A stretch of DNA of 64,000 nucleotides, taken from assembly GCA_963830775.1 (NCBI GenBank), contig CAWHNT010000037.1, positions 248,001-312,000 of the forward strand, written 5' to 3'. The notes beneath the pieces were generated by a model that worked only from the letters and a program-made list of their open reading frames with translations, was not told the origin of the DNA and searched no databases. Shown in pieces: positions 16,988-26,440 of this stretch (its first letter is position 1; the number at the start of each line of letters is the position of its first letter). A program made the translations under genes and the position numbers. This stretch comes from CAWHNT01 sp963830775. GTDB taxonomy: Bacteria; Pseudomonadota; Alphaproteobacteria; Geminicoccales; Geminicoccaceae.

Positions 16988-18474
16988 TGTGCGTCCTTGG
17001 CTCCGAGCAGCGGCAGGCTATCGCCGATATAGGTCGGCACGCCCCGAAGCACGCCATGAAAGTCCTGCAGCGGTGCCCCGAGCTCGAGCCCGTGCGCCGT
17101 CACCCGAAGCTCGCGGATGGTGTCCTCGTGCGGGCCGGCCCTCTTCTTGATCGCCGAGATCGCCCGTCGCACCCGCCCGACGGCCTCGAAGAAGCGCAGC
17201 AGAACCACGGCGTCGCTGAGATAGGTCAGGTCGGCCGGGCTCTTCATCTCGCCGATCATCCCGTGCTGGGCCATGGTGACGATGGTCACGGCCCCGCGGC
17301 GGTTCAGATAGGCCAGCAGCTCGTGCATGTGGAGGACGAGGAAGTGCTCCTCCGGCATGGCCGCGTAGTAGCCGTTCAGGCTGTCGATCACGACCAGGCG
17401 CACATCGTCCCGCTCGACCCGGGCGCAGACCTTGTGCGCGAACTCGCCGGGCGACAGCTCGGCCGCGTCGACCTGCTCCAGGATCAGCCGCCCGGCCTGG
17501 ATGTGGACATCGAGATCAAGGCCGATCCCGTGCGCACGGTCGAGCAGCAATCCCACTTCCTCGTCGAACAGGTAGATGATGGCCTTGTGGCCCTGTGTGG
17601 CCGCCCTGACGGCGTAGTGCAGGGCAAGCAACGACTTGCCCACGCCGGCAGGTCCCATGGCAAGCGTGCTGGTGCCACGGTGCAAGCCGCCGCCCATCAG
17701 GGCATCGAGCCCATCGATGCCGCTGGTCAGCACCTCGCCCCGGAACTGCTGCCGGTGCTCGGCCGCGACCAGGCGCGGGAACACCCGCAGTCCCCCGGGC
17801 TCGATCGCGAGATCGTGGAACCCGGCGCGATACTGGGACCCCCGGTACTTCACGACACGCAGACGCCGGCGCGCGGCGCCATAGGCGGGTACGAGCTGCT
17901 CGAGCAGCAGCACGCCATGCGAGATGCTCCGCAGGTGGACGTCGTCCTGGGCGGCGGAGGTGTCGTCGAGCAGGAGCACGGTGGCGCCATGCCGGGCAAA
18001 ATACTGCTTCAAGGCCAGCATCTGCCGCCGGAAACGCAAGGCACCCTGAGCCAGGAGCCTGATCTCGGCCACACCGTCGATCACGATCCGCGAGGGATTG
18101 AGCTGCTCGACGCGCTTGAGGATGGCGCTCGTCGCCTCGCCGAGCTCCAGGTCGGACGAATAGAGCAGGCTTTGCTGCTGGCCGGCGTCGAGCATGCTCT
18201 CGAGCGCGAAGGGTTCGAACACGTCGATTCCGGCCAGCGACCAGCCGTGGCTGACGGCCACGAGCTCGAGCTCCTGGACCGTCTCGGACAGGGTGACATA
18301 GAGGCACCGCTCGCCAGCCCGTGCCCCTTCGAGCAGGAACTGGAGGCCCACGGTCGTCTTGCCGGCGCCCGGCGTGCCCTCGACGAGATAGGTGTGGTCA
18401 CGCACGAAGCCGCCAATCAGCACCTCATCCAGCCCAGCGATGCCGGTGGCGGCCCTGCCGTCGCTCCCGTCCAT
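16984..18474 (-). CDS. Double-domain KaiC-like RecA-superfamily ATPase
   Basis: 496 residues with two KaiC domains. Walker A motifs are GTPGAGKT (33-40) and GPAGVGKS (274-281). Walker B-like strands end in IVIDGVAE and LVVIDSLNGY. The catalytic Glu pair of cyanobacterial KaiC is only partly kept (LSET in domain 1, FDEE in domain 2). The Ser431-Thr432 phosphosite region reads LTYLSD rather than STITD, so the clock phosphorylation cycle is probably not conserved. A strong Shine-Dalgarno (AAAGGA) precedes the ATG. No kaiB is visible. It likely works as a signalling ATPase with the coupled kinase. Confidence 0.85.
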   Translation of the reverse strand: MDGSDGRAATGIAGLDEVLIGGFVRDHTYLVEGTPGAGKTTVGLQFLLEGARAGERCLYVTLSETVQELELVAVSHGWSLAGIDVFEPFALESMLDAGQQQSLLYSSDLELGEATSAILKRVEQLNPSRIVIDGVAEIRLLAQGALRFRRQMLALKQYFARHGATVLLLDDTSAAQDDVHLRSISHGVLLLEQLVPAYGAARRRLRVVKYRGSQYRAGFHDLAIEPGGLRVFPRLVAAEHRQQFRGEVLTSGIDGLDALMGGGLHRGTSTLAMGPAGVGKSLLALHYAVRAATQGHKAIIYLFDEEVGLLLDRAHGIGLDLDVHIQAGRLILEQVDAAELSPGEFAHKVCARVERDDVRLVVIDSLNGYYAAMPEEHFLVLHMHELLAYLNRRGAVTIVTMAQHGMIGEMKSPADLTYLSDAVVLLRFFEAVGRVRRAISAIKKRAGPHEDTIRELRVTAHGLELGAPLQDFHGVLRGVPTYIGDSLPLLGAKDAQ

Positions 18475-18612
18475 GTGATCCTTTCCACCGCATCGGCTGG
18501 CACAACGGCAGGCCGCGCCGATAACGACCCCGGGAAGTAAACCGAAGCAGCCTCTTAGCGCTCCCCTGGGCCGGATGCGCGGATAATTGCCGCTCGCTGG
18601 AGACTGCCGTCC

Positions 18613-21600
18613 TCAGAGCCGCCCGGCCTGCGCGACCCGGGCCGTGGCCGATGCACCGAGGCGGCCGATGATCGCGGCGGTCGCGGCTTCGGACGGCAAC
18701 CGGCGACTGAGCTCGCCGTAGCGCCCGAGGACAGCGCCGCCATCCTCGGGCTCCACGCCCGGCAGCTCGAGCAGCGAGCGCAGGCAGCGCAGCTCGAAAC
18801 TGGGCGATCCGTAGAGGCGGGCACAGGCCACGGCGTCCCTCAGCATGGCGGCCGCCCGCTCCGGCTCGTCGGGATGCATGGCTGAGGCGACCAGGGCCTC
18901 GACCCGGCGCACCTCCGGCTCGCACCAATGCTCGCCCCGGTCGTCGATCATTCGCCTGGCCCGGGCGCAGAGCGCCAGCGCCTCCTCGATCTGCCCCGTC
19001 CGGCGCCTTGCATCGGCCAGGATCGCCACCAGGTGCGGCACCGAGAGCTGGAAGCCCGCCGCATCGAAATCCACGAGCGCCCCCTCGATCAGCCGGGCAC
19101 CCTCCTCGAGCCGGCCCTCGCTGCACAGCGCCCAGCCGAGAAAGCCGCGCCCGAAGGCACGGAAGACCGGCAGGTCGTGCTGCTCGGACACGGCCACGAG
19201 CCGCTTGGCCTGGGCCTGCATCGCCCGCATGGCGCCGCAGAAGCCGAACACCCAGCCGCCGACATAGCCCACGGCAAGTGCCGTCGAGAGCGGGTGACGC
19301 AGGCCGTCGGCAGCGCTCAGCGTATCCCAGCCCAGCGCCACGGCCTCCTCGACCTCGCCCAGGAAATAGAGGGTGAGGCTCAGTATTGCCTGGCTGGTGA
19401 TCCGGGAATGCTGCCCGAACAGGTAGGTGACCAACTCGTCGCGCGTGGGCTCGTAGAGGCGGATCGAGGTCTCCAGCGCCTGCCTCGCCTCCGCGGCCCG
19501 TCCCGAAGCCAGGAGCGAGGCACCCTTGAGCCGATAGCCGATGACCCGTCCGGGCTCGTAGCCGGATCCCTCCGCCAGCGCCAGGAAGCGTTCGGCCAGG
19601 GTCAGCGTCTCCGGCATGCGGCTGCCGGAGAGGCTCCAGTTGACCTGCGCGTTGAGGAACGGGAACACGAGCGGTGAAGGCTCGCCGCCGCACAAGGCAA
19701 GGCCGCGCTGGCAGGTCTGGGCCACCTCCGGCGCGCAGAAGCCCCGTGTCGCCACGAGCGGGCCGATCAGCGTGACGTGGATGGTGGTCTCGTGTCGGGC
19801 CCGGGTCGCGGGGTCGGGCAGCCGTGCGGTCAGCTCCAGGGCCCGGCGCAGGTGTGCTATCGCCTCGATGTTGGCGGACCGCCGTACCGCCTGGCGGCCG
19901 GCATCGATCCAGGCCGGGACCGCATCATCGATCAGCTCGGCGGCGGTGAGGTGATGCGCCACCAGCTCGGGCGGCAGCTCGCCCGCCAGGGCCGGGTGCT
20001 GGCGCAGGACGCCCGCGATCCGCGCATGCACGGCCCGTCGGTCCCGCTGCACCATCGCCTCGTAGGCGGCACGCTGCAGGAGGACGTGGCGGAACTCGTA
20101 GCTGCCGTCGCGGGCGGGAAGGGCCAGCCGCAGGATGTCGGCCTCGAGCAGGACCTGCAGCGTGCCCAGAACATCCTCGGCCGGACGGTCGAGGATCGTG
20201 GCCAAGAGGTCGGCCGTGAACGGCTTGCCCAGCGCTGCCGCCGCCTGGAGGGCACCCCTGCCCTCCGGCAGCCGGTCGAGGCGCTCGGCGATGAGCTCGG
20301 CCAGGGACAGGGGGACGCTGGACCGTGTCGCCGCTCGTCGGCCCGACCGGGCCGCCTCGGCCCGCTCCTCCCGCATTTGCTGCAGCGCGCCGATGGTCAG
20401 CTGCTCGACGAAGAGCGGGAGGCCGTCGGCGACGTCGAGCACCCGCTCGAGGAGGTCCTCGCCCAGCTCCTGGGCACCAGGCACGCTGCGTGCGAGCGTC
20501 CGGCAGCCGTCCGATGCCAGGGGGCGCAAGCGGACTGCCGCCAGCGGCTCGGGCAGCGCCGTCTCGCAGGATGGCCGGAACGTGATCAGCCACAGCACCG
20601 GCAGGGCGGCAGCCTGCTCCGTCCCCAGCGCCAGCAGCTCGGCCGTGGAGGGGTCGATCCAGTGCGCGTCCTCGATGCAGATGACGGTCGGCCCGGAGCG
20701 CGCGTCCTTCTCGAGCAGACGGCCGAGCACCTCGAACTGCCGTTTCTTCAGCTGGAGGGGTGTGAGCCCCAAAGGCCGCAGCCTGGCCTCGGCCCCCGCA
20801 AGGCCCAGGAGCTGGGCGATCAGGGCCGCCGTCTCCTCCTCCCCGCCGAGCCCGAACGCCGCCAGATAGGCCTCGAGCCGGCGGAGCCTTGCCGGGTCGT
20901 CGTCCGCGGCGCCGAAGCCCGCCCTGGCCTGGACCAGGCTGATCACCGGGTAGAGCGGCGTGGTGCGGAAGAGCTCCAGGCAGTGGAGCTGGAGGAAGTT
21001 GGCGTCGGGTGCCACCTGCGCCCGCCGGAACTCGGCCAACAGACGCGACTTGCCGATCCCGGCCTCGCCGACGACATGGACGATCCGCCCGCAGCCCTGC
21101 GCGCGCACCGCGGCCCAGTGCTCCGCCAGCGCCCCGACCTCGCGCTCGCGCCCGACCATGATCGCAGCACCGTGCTCGAGGCGCCGCGCCATGCGGTCCG
21201 GCACGGGCGACGAGGCCAGGATCTCGTAGACGGAGACGAGCCGCGACAGGCCCTTGATGCGGCGGAGCCCCTCCGGCCGGACGTCGAACAGCCCGGCCGT
21301 CAGGTCGAGCGTCTCCTGCGTGACCAGGACCGAGCCCGGGCGCGCCTCCGCCTGCAGCCTCGCCGCGAGGTTGGCGGCCTCGCCGACGATGCGGCTGGTC
21401 TGCTGGACACCGCCACCGCCGGAATCGACGACGACCAGCCCGGTATGGATACCGATGCGGACCGCCAGCGGGGGGCACTCGGTCCCCTCCAGCTGCCGAT
21501 CCAGCCTCTCCATGCCTGCGATGATGGCGAGGCCCGCCCGCACCGCGCGCTCGGCATCGTTCTCATGCGCGACCGGGTACCCGAAGCACGCCATCACGCC

Positions 21601-21771
21601 GTCCCCGGCGAGCGAGACGACGGCACCCCCGAGCTGCCCGATGCAGGACGCGCAGAACCGCTCGTACCGGCCCTGGATCTCGCCCAGCTCCTCGGGGTCG
21701 AGCAGCTCGGAGAGCGATGTCCAGCCGACGAGATCGCAGAAGAGGATCGTCAGGTTGCGGCGTTCGGCCAT
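18613..21771 (-). CDS. Adenylate/guanylate cyclase with AAA ATPase and TPR-like regulator
   Basis: 1,052 residues. A class III cyclase domain occupies about 1-170, with metal-binding Asp in ILFCDLVGWT and SLAGDGVMACFG, and the VGEAANLAARLQ segment. An AAA/STAND ATPase follows (Walker A VGEAGIGKSR; Walker B-like VICIEDAHWID). The rest is a long helical TPR-like array. This matches the MalT/AfsR-like cyclase-ATPase family, soluble and probably sensing a protein or small ligand. The ATG at 21771 is used because MAERRNLTILF is the standard start and AAGGTG precedes it; a TTG 36 bases upstream is less likely. Confidence 0.85.
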   Translation of the reverse strand: MAERRNLTILFCDLVGWTSLSELLDPEELGEIQGRYERFCASCIGQLGGAVVSLAGDGVMACFGYPVAHENDAERAVRAGLAIIAGMERLDRQLEGTECPPLAVRIGIHTGLVVVDSGGGGVQQTSRIVGEAANLAARLQAEARPGSVLVTQETLDLTAGLFDVRPEGLRRIKGLSRLVSVYEILASSPVPDRMARRLEHGAAIMVGREREVGALAEHWAAVRAQGCGRIVHVVGEAGIGKSRLLAEFRRAQVAPDANFLQLHCLELFRTTPLYPVISLVQARAGFGAADDDPARLRRLEAYLAAFGLGGEEETAALIAQLLGLAGAEARLRPLGLTPLQLKKRQFEVLGRLLEKDARSGPTVICIEDAHWIDPSTAELLALGTEQAAALPVLWLITFRPSCETALPEPLAAVRLRPLASDGCRTLARSVPGAQELGEDLLERVLDVADGLPLFVEQLTIGALQQMREERAEAARSGRRAATRSSVPLSLAELIAERLDRLPEGRGALQAAAALGKPFTADLLATILDRPAEDVLGTLQVLLEADILRLALPARDGSYEFRHVLLQRAAYEAMVQRDRRAVHARIAGVLRQHPALAGELPPELVAHHLTAAELIDDAVPAWIDAGRQAVRRSANIEAIAHLRRALELTARLPDPATRARHETTIHVTLIGPLVATRGFCAPEVAQTCQRGLALCGGEPSPLVFPFLNAQVNWSLSGSRMPETLTLAERFLALAEGSGYEPGRVIGYRLKGASLLASGRAAEARQALETSIRLYEPTRDELVTYLFGQHSRITSQAILSLTLYFLGEVEEAVALGWDTLSAADGLRHPLSTALAVGYVGGWVFGFCGAMRAMQAQAKRLVAVSEQHDLPVFRAFGRGFLGWALCSEGRLEEGARLIEGALVDFDAAGFQLSVPHLVAILADARRRTGQIEEALALCARARRMIDDRGEHWCEPEVRRVEALVASAMHPDEPERAAAMLRDAVACARLYGSPSFELRCLRSLLELPGVEPEDGGAVLGRYGELSRRLPSEAATAAIIGRLGASATARVAQAGRL

Positions 21772-22078
21772 TCCAGCACCTTGTGCTCCCGGCCTCTGTA
21801 GATGCAAACACGAGCTGTCAATTGAGCCTGCGGACCGGTATCGCCTTCACGGCGACTGGCGCGGGCGAGACCGTTCTAGACCGGAACTACACCGATAGTC
21901 TGCAACCTTGGCACCCGACGGGTGCCAAGGCTCGCGCGGGGATGCAAGCATGGCCGCGTCCCCCCGTGGCGCGGGCGTGCCGCCGGACGGGCAGGTCGGA
22001 GCCTGCCGCCTGCGGCAGGGCTGGCGCTTGCCCGCGACGCCGCTATGATGCCGCCGCCTGCAACCAACAAGACGGCCG
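21772..22078. other. 307-base divergent intergenic region with hairpins
   Basis: This lies between the divergent cyclase and yggT genes, so it must hold promoters for both. Two strong inverted repeats are visible: one at 21906-21930 (listed separately) and CCTGCCGC/GCGGCAGG near 22000-22020. No gene or tRNA was seen. Confidence 0.5.
21906..21930. repeat. Perfect 11-bp-arm hairpin with GAC loop
   Basis: CCTTGGCACCC and GGGTGCCAAGG flank a three-base GAC loop. It has no T-run on either side, so it is not a canonical intrinsic terminator. It may be a regulatory hairpin, an operator or a REP-like element between the divergent cyclase and yggT genes. Confidence 0.45.
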
Positions 22079-22360
22079 ATGTTCGCGTTTTACAATCTGC
22101 TCGACACCGTCATCAGGATTTACATCTGGCTGCTGCTGGCCTCGGTTGTGCTGAGCTGGCTGGTGACATTCAATGTCGTCAACCGGCACAACCGCTTCGT
22201 CTACGTCATCGGCGACTTCCTGCACCGGATCACCGAGCCGGTGCTGCGGCCCGTGCGCAACCTCCTGCCCAGCATGGGCGGCATCGACATCTCGCCGGTG
22301 ATCGTCATCCTGGCCCTCTACTTCCTCCGCGATCTCGCCTTCGAGTATCTCCGGCCGTGA
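22079..22360 (+). CDS. yggT: YggT family membrane protein
   Basis: A 93-residue membrane protein with two hydrophobic helices (about 10-32 and 70-88) around a short loop holding the family motif ITEPVLRPVRNLLPSMGGIDISP. The exact role is unsettled; family members are linked to osmotic tolerance and septum or membrane organisation. Its stop overlaps the GTG start of the DUF167 gene (GTGA), the usual yggT-yggU pairing. Confidence 0.9.
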   Translation: MFAFYNLLDTVIRIYIWLLLASVVLSWLVTFNVVNRHNRFVYVIGDFLHRITEPVLRPVRNLLPSMGGIDISPVIVILALYFLRDLAFEYLRP

Positions 22361-22689
22361 CCCTGCCGTGGCGTCCTCTCGCCGACGGGCTCGAGGTCGC
22401 GGTCCGGCTCACCCCGCGCGCTTCCCGACCGGGGATCGGCGGCCAGGTCGTCGAGGCCGACGGCAGCGCCTGGCTCCTGGCACGGGTGAGCGCACCGCCC
22501 GAGGCCGGCAAGGCCAACGAGGCACTTCTGAAGCTGCTGGCGAGCAGGCTCGGCGTTCCGGCCTCCGCCTGCCGGGTCGCCGCCGGTGCCGGCGCCCGGC
22601 GCAAGCGGGTGCGGATCGAGGGCGACCGCGCCGCCCTGACGGAGGCGGTGGCCGGCCTGGCGGCGCAGGATGGCGCCGTCCCCGCCTGA
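22357..22689 (+). CDS. DUF167 (YggU) family protein
   Basis: 110 residues beginning with GTG that overlaps the yggT stop. It shows the DUF167 core: LTPRASRPGIGG, the ARVSAPPEAGKANEALLKLLA helix and the basic ending GARRKRVRIEG. It is a small alpha/beta protein of unknown biochemical role, widely conserved next to yggT. folD follows 15 bases later, so the three are probably cotranscribed. Confidence 0.88.
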   Translation: MTLPWRPLADGLEVAVRLTPRASRPGIGGQVVEADGSAWLLARVSAPPEAGKANEALLKLLASRLGVPASACRVAAGAGARRKRVRIEGDRAALTEAVAGLAAQDGAVPA

Positions 22690-22704
22690 AGGACTGCCTC
22701 TCCC

Positions 22705-23616
22705 GTGCCCGCCACCATCATCGATGGCCGCAAGCTGGCAGCCGAGCTCAGAAATCAGGTCGCGCGCGACGTCGCCGCCTTCTCGGCCAGCACCAGCCTG
22801 CCGCCGCGGCTCGACGTCGTCATGGTCGGGGACAACCCGGCAAGCCAGGCCTATGTCGGCACCAAGGCCCGGATGGCAGGCGAGGTCGGCATCACCAGCC
22901 GGGTGCACGCCCTTCCGGCCGGCATCACCCAGGGCGAGCTCCTGGGCTTCCTTGGCAAGCTCGACGCCGACGAGGAGGTGGATGGTATCCTGGTCCAGCT
23001 CCCGTTGCCGGCTCACATCGACGCCGACGCCATTCCCGAGGCGCTGAGCCCGAGCAAGGACGTAGACGGGTTCCACCCGCTCAATCTGGGCAGGCTCGCC
23101 GGCGGCTGCTGGCCGGAAGGCGCCCCGGCGCTCGTCCCCTGCACGCCCCAGGGCTGCATGATGCTGCTGCGGAGCGTCCTGCCGGGTGAGGGCCTGCGCG
23201 GCCGCAAGGCTCTCGTCCTCGGCCGCTCCACCATCGTCGGCCGGCCGATGGCGCTCCTTCTGCTCGCAGCCGACTGCACCGTGACCATCGCCCACTCGCG
23301 CACGCGCGACCTGCGCGAGGCCTGCGAGGCTGCCGAGATCGTCGTCGCCGCCGTCGGGCGGCCAGGTCTTGTCCAGGCCGAATGGCTGCGCCCGGACAGC
23401 ATCGTCATCGATGTCGGCATCAACCGCGTCACCGACCCCGATGGCAAGTCCCGGCTGGTCGGCGACGTGGCCTATGCCGAGGCCGTGGAGCGCGTGCGGG
23501 CGATCACCCCTGTCCCCGGCGGTGTCGGCCCGATGACGGTGGCCTGTCTCCTCCTCAACACGCTGCGTGCCGCCCAGGCGAGACGAGCGCCCCGGGGGCA
23601 TAAGGCAGACGTATGA
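22705..23616 (+). CDS. folD: Bifunctional methylenetetrahydrofolate dehydrogenase/cyclohydrolase
   Basis: 303 residues. FolD interconverts 5,10-methylene-THF, 5,10-methenyl-THF and 10-formyl-THF with NADP. The signatures are intact: the active-site lysine helix (QAYVGTKARMAGEVGI), VDGILVQLPLP, KDVDGFHPLNLG, the Rossmann segment VLGRSTIVGRPMALLL and the C-terminal TPVPGGVGPMTVA. The length is normal. It ends the yggT-DUF167-folD group. Confidence 0.96.
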   Translation: MPATIIDGRKLAAELRNQVARDVAAFSASTSLPPRLDVVMVGDNPASQAYVGTKARMAGEVGITSRVHALPAGITQGELLGFLGKLDADEEVDGILVQLPLPAHIDADAIPEALSPSKDVDGFHPLNLGRLAGGCWPEGAPALVPCTPQGCMMLLRSVLPGEGLRGRKALVLGRSTIVGRPMALLLLAADCTVTIAHSRTRDLREACEAAEIVVAAVGRPGLVQAEWLRPDSIVIDVGINRVTDPDGKSRLVGDVAYAEAVERVRAITPVPGGVGPMTVACLLLNTLRAAQARRAPRGHKADV

Positions 23617-23647
23617 GGCGGAACGGCCTCCTCCCTCACCCGATCCT

Positions 23648-23676
23648 GTCATGCCGCGGCTCGACCGCGGCATCCA
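23648..23676. repeat. REP-like palindrome in the folD-hyuA gap
   Basis: A palindrome ATGCCGCGG / CCGCGGCAT with a five-base spacer, framed by GTC and CCA. It resembles the short dispersed palindromes seen between genes in many Alphaproteobacteria. Located just downstream of folD, it may also help end transcription or protect the mRNA 3' end. Only one copy was noticed in this window. Confidence 0.4.
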
Positions 23677-23785
23677 AGGCTGCAGCACTCCAGCATGTTC
23701 GCGCGCCCGCCCTGGACTCCGCGGACAAGCCGCAGGCTGACTGCGAATCGCCCGTTTGGCCCGGGCGGCGCCAGGTTCGGGCGGC

Positions 23786-25840
23786 ATGACGGACGACGCG
23801 CGCATCCTGGGCGTCGATGTAGGCGGCACCTTCACCGACCTCGTCCTGCTCGACCCCGGCTCCGAGCTCGAGCCGGTCCGTATCGCCAAGGTGCCGACCA
23901 CGCCGGAGAACCAGGCCCAGGGTGTGCTGGCAGCCCTTGCCGCGGCGGGCGTGGAGCCCACGGGCCTCGGCACCATCGTCCACGGCACCACCACGACCAC
24001 GAACGCGCTCCTCGAGCGCAAGATCGCCCGCACCGGCCTCATCACCACGAAAGGCTTTCGCGACGTGCTGGAGCTGGGGCGGCGGACGCGCCCGCGGCCC
24101 TACGGCATGACCGGGATATTCGAGCCGCTGATCCCACGCGAGCTCCGCCTCGAGGTCGCGGAAAGGATCGACTTTGCCGGCCGTGTCCTGGTGCCGCTCG
24201 CCGAGGACGAGGTCGCCGCCGCCGCACGCCGCCTGCTCGACCTCGGCTGCGAGGCGGTCGTCGTCCACTTCCTCCACGCCTACGCCAACCCCGACCACGA
24301 GCTGCGTGCCGGCGAGATCGTCCGCGCCTTGTGGCCCAACCCCTACGTGACGCTCGGCCATCGCGTCGTCTCCGAGTATCGCGAGTTCGAGCGCGGCACG
24401 GCAGCCGCCGTCAACGCCTGTGTCCAGCCCGTGCTGCACCGCTATGTCGAGCGGCTGGGCGGCGAGCTCGCGGCCCGCGGCTTCCGAGCCGAGCTCCTGG
24501 TGATGCAGGGCAATGGCGGCACCGTCTCCGCCCGCATCGTCGCCGAGGAGGCCGCCAAGACGGTGATGTCGGGCCCGGCCTCGGGCGTGATGGCCGCCTC
24601 CTATCTCGGCGCCCGCGCCGGATACCCGAACCTGATCACCTACGACATGGGCGGCACCAGCACCGACGTTGCCCTGGTGCAGGGCGGCCTGCCCTCGGTC
24701 ACCGACGAGCTCGAGCTCGAATATGCGATGCCGATCCACGTGCCGATGGTGGACGTGCATACGATCGGCGCCGGCGGCGGCTCGCTGGCCAGGGTCGACG
24801 AGGCGGGCCTGCTCCGTGTCGGCCCCGAGAGTGCGGGCGCCATGCCGGGCCCGATCTGCTACGGCCGCGGTGGCACCCGGCCCACGATCACGGATGCCAA
24901 CCTCCTCCTGGGCCGGCTCGACCCGGAGCGGCTGCTCTCGGTGGACAGCCCGGTCGGCCGTGCCGACCTCGAGCAGGCATTCACCGCCTTCGTCGGCGAC
25001 CGGCTGGGCCTGGCACCGGATGAGGCCGCTGCCGCCATCCGCCGGGTCGCGAACGACCGGATGGCCGGGGCCGTCCGCATGGTGTCGCTCGCCCGCGGCC
25101 ACGACCCACGCGACTACGCCCTCTTCGCCTTCGGCGGTGCCGGGCCCCTGCACGCCGTGGCACTGGCCCGCGAGCTCGGCATCCCCGTCGTCATCATTCC
25201 TGCCCGGCCAGGGATCACCAACGCGATCGGCTGTGCCGTGGCCGACCTGCGCCAGGACTTCACCCGCACCGTCAACCGACCACTCGAGGCCGTCACCGCG
25301 GCCGAGATCGAGGCCGTCCTCGCCGAGCAGGCGGCCGAAGGGCGCCGGACCCTGACCCGGCAGGGCGTGGCCTTCGACCAGCTGGTCACCGTGAGCTCGG
25401 CCGACATGCAGTTCCGTGGTCAGACCCACCTCCTGAACGTGCCGCTCACGACCAAGGAGCTCGACCCCGGCACGCTCCGTGGCGCCTTCGAGCGCGCCTA
25501 CCACGAGCGGTTCGGGATCGAGCTGCCCGAGATCGGGGCCATGCTCGTGAACCTCAAGACCAGCATCATCGGCCGCCGCCGCCCGATTGATCCCGCCCTC
25601 TTCGCCGCCAGCCGCGAGCGTGCCGCATCCCTCGCCGACGCGCGCGCGGCCCAACGCCCGGTCTGGTTCGAGACCGGCTGGGCGACGACGCCAGTCTATC
25701 GCCGCGAGCGCCTGCCTCTCGAAGCCACGATCGAAGGGCCGGCGCTGATCGAGCAGCTCGATACGACCACGGTCCTCGAGCCCGGCAGCCGCGCACGGCT
25801 CGACCGGCTGGGCAACCTTCTGGTCGAGGTCGGTGCCTGA
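23786..25840 (+). CDS. Hydantoinase/oxoprolinase family protein, subunit A (HyuA-like)
   Basis: 684 residues with the ATP-binding ASKHA fold typical of HyuA. The N-terminal phosphate-1 motif LGVDVGGTFTDLVLLD, the GTTTTTNALLER segment, TYDMGGTSTDVALV and FGGAGPLHAVALAREL are all present. Members hydrolyse hydantoins, 5-oxoproline or acetone-like substrates with ATP, normally with a HyuB subunit. No hyuB is adjacent, which is unusual, so the partner and substrate are unknown. The ATG at 23786 is preferred to one 30 bases upstream because it leads directly into the conserved N-terminus. Confidence 0.85.
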   Translation: MTDDARILGVDVGGTFTDLVLLDPGSELEPVRIAKVPTTPENQAQGVLAALAAAGVEPTGLGTIVHGTTTTTNALLERKIARTGLITTKGFRDVLELGRRTRPRPYGMTGIFEPLIPRELRLEVAERIDFAGRVLVPLAEDEVAAAARRLLDLGCEAVVVHFLHAYANPDHELRAGEIVRALWPNPYVTLGHRVVSEYREFERGTAAAVNACVQPVLHRYVERLGGELAARGFRAELLVMQGNGGTVSARIVAEEAAKTVMSGPASGVMAASYLGARAGYPNLITYDMGGTSTDVALVQGGLPSVTDELELEYAMPIHVPMVDVHTIGAGGGSLARVDEAGLLRVGPESAGAMPGPICYGRGGTRPTITDANLLLGRLDPERLLSVDSPVGRADLEQAFTAFVGDRLGLAPDEAAAAIRRVANDRMAGAVRMVSLARGHDPRDYALFAFGGAGPLHAVALARELGIPVVIIPARPGITNAIGCAVADLRQDFTRTVNRPLEAVTAAEIEAVLAEQAAEGRRTLTRQGVAFDQLVTVSSADMQFRGQTHLLNVPLTTKELDPGTLRGAFERAYHERFGIELPEIGAMLVNLKTSIIGRRRPIDPALFAASRERAASLADARAAQRPVWFETGWATTPVYRRERLPLEATIEGPALIEQLDTTTVLEPGSRARLDRLGNLLVEVGA

Positions 25841-25855
25841 GCGCACGTCGTCGTC

Positions 25856-26287
25856 TCACGTCACGGCCGCAACCTCCAGCTTCGCGAGCTCCACCGCCGC
25901 CCGCAGCTCGATCTGAGCCAGCACGCTCTCCAGGCCCGGATCGTCCGTCGCCTCCCGGGCCATCCTGAGCTCGGCCCCGAGGCTGGTGAGCACCGATGCC
26001 GAGAGGACGCCATCCAGCAACGCCAGCTGGATCTCCGCCAAGCCGTCGAGCAGCCTGCCGCCCCGCCGCGCCGAGCGCCGTCTCCGCTCGGTCGCGTCCG
26101 GCACAGCCTGCAGCGCCATCAGCCCGTCCAGCGAGGTCAGCGGCACGGCAGCGGCGCTGGCCGCCATCCGCTCCGCCGTGCCGACCTCGACATCCGCGAG
26201 GCGGAAGCCGGTTCCCGATGCCGTTGACCGGCCGGCCTCGCGGCTTGGCCCAGCCGCGGCCGCCCGGCCCGTTCCCGCGATCCGCAT
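25856..26287 (-). CDS. fliX: Flagellar assembly regulator FliX
   Basis: 143 residues matching alphaproteobacterial FliX: GTGFRLADVE near residue 25, VPLTSLDGLMALQAV, then the RRRSARRGGRLLDGLAEIQLALLDG helix and the C-terminal LESVLAQIELRAAVELAKLE. FliX couples assembly of the class II flagellar structures to activity of the sigma-54 activator FlbD. It is divergent from flgI, the same arrangement as in Caulobacter. Confidence 0.9.
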   Translation of the reverse strand: MRIAGTGRAAAAGPSREAGRSTASGTGFRLADVEVGTAERMAASAAAVPLTSLDGLMALQAVPDATERRRRSARRGGRLLDGLAEIQLALLDGVLSASVLTSLGAELRMAREATDDPGLESVLAQIELRAAVELAKLEVAAVT

Positions 26288-26440
26288 CCTTCCTCCGCCG
26301 CGCCGATGCGCGCCAGCCCACTATGCGGGATCGGGGGTAAGAAGGTGTTAACGAGAAACCGGGCAATATCTGCCGGCGGCCAGGACGAAGTTGCCGGGTA
26401 TCAAGCGGGATCGCAGAGGGAAGATCCACCGGCGAAGCGG

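Noticed and set aside
26348..26353. TTAAC near the fliX start as a CtrA site
   Set aside because: Only a single half-site; the TTAA-N7-TTAA spacing was not found.
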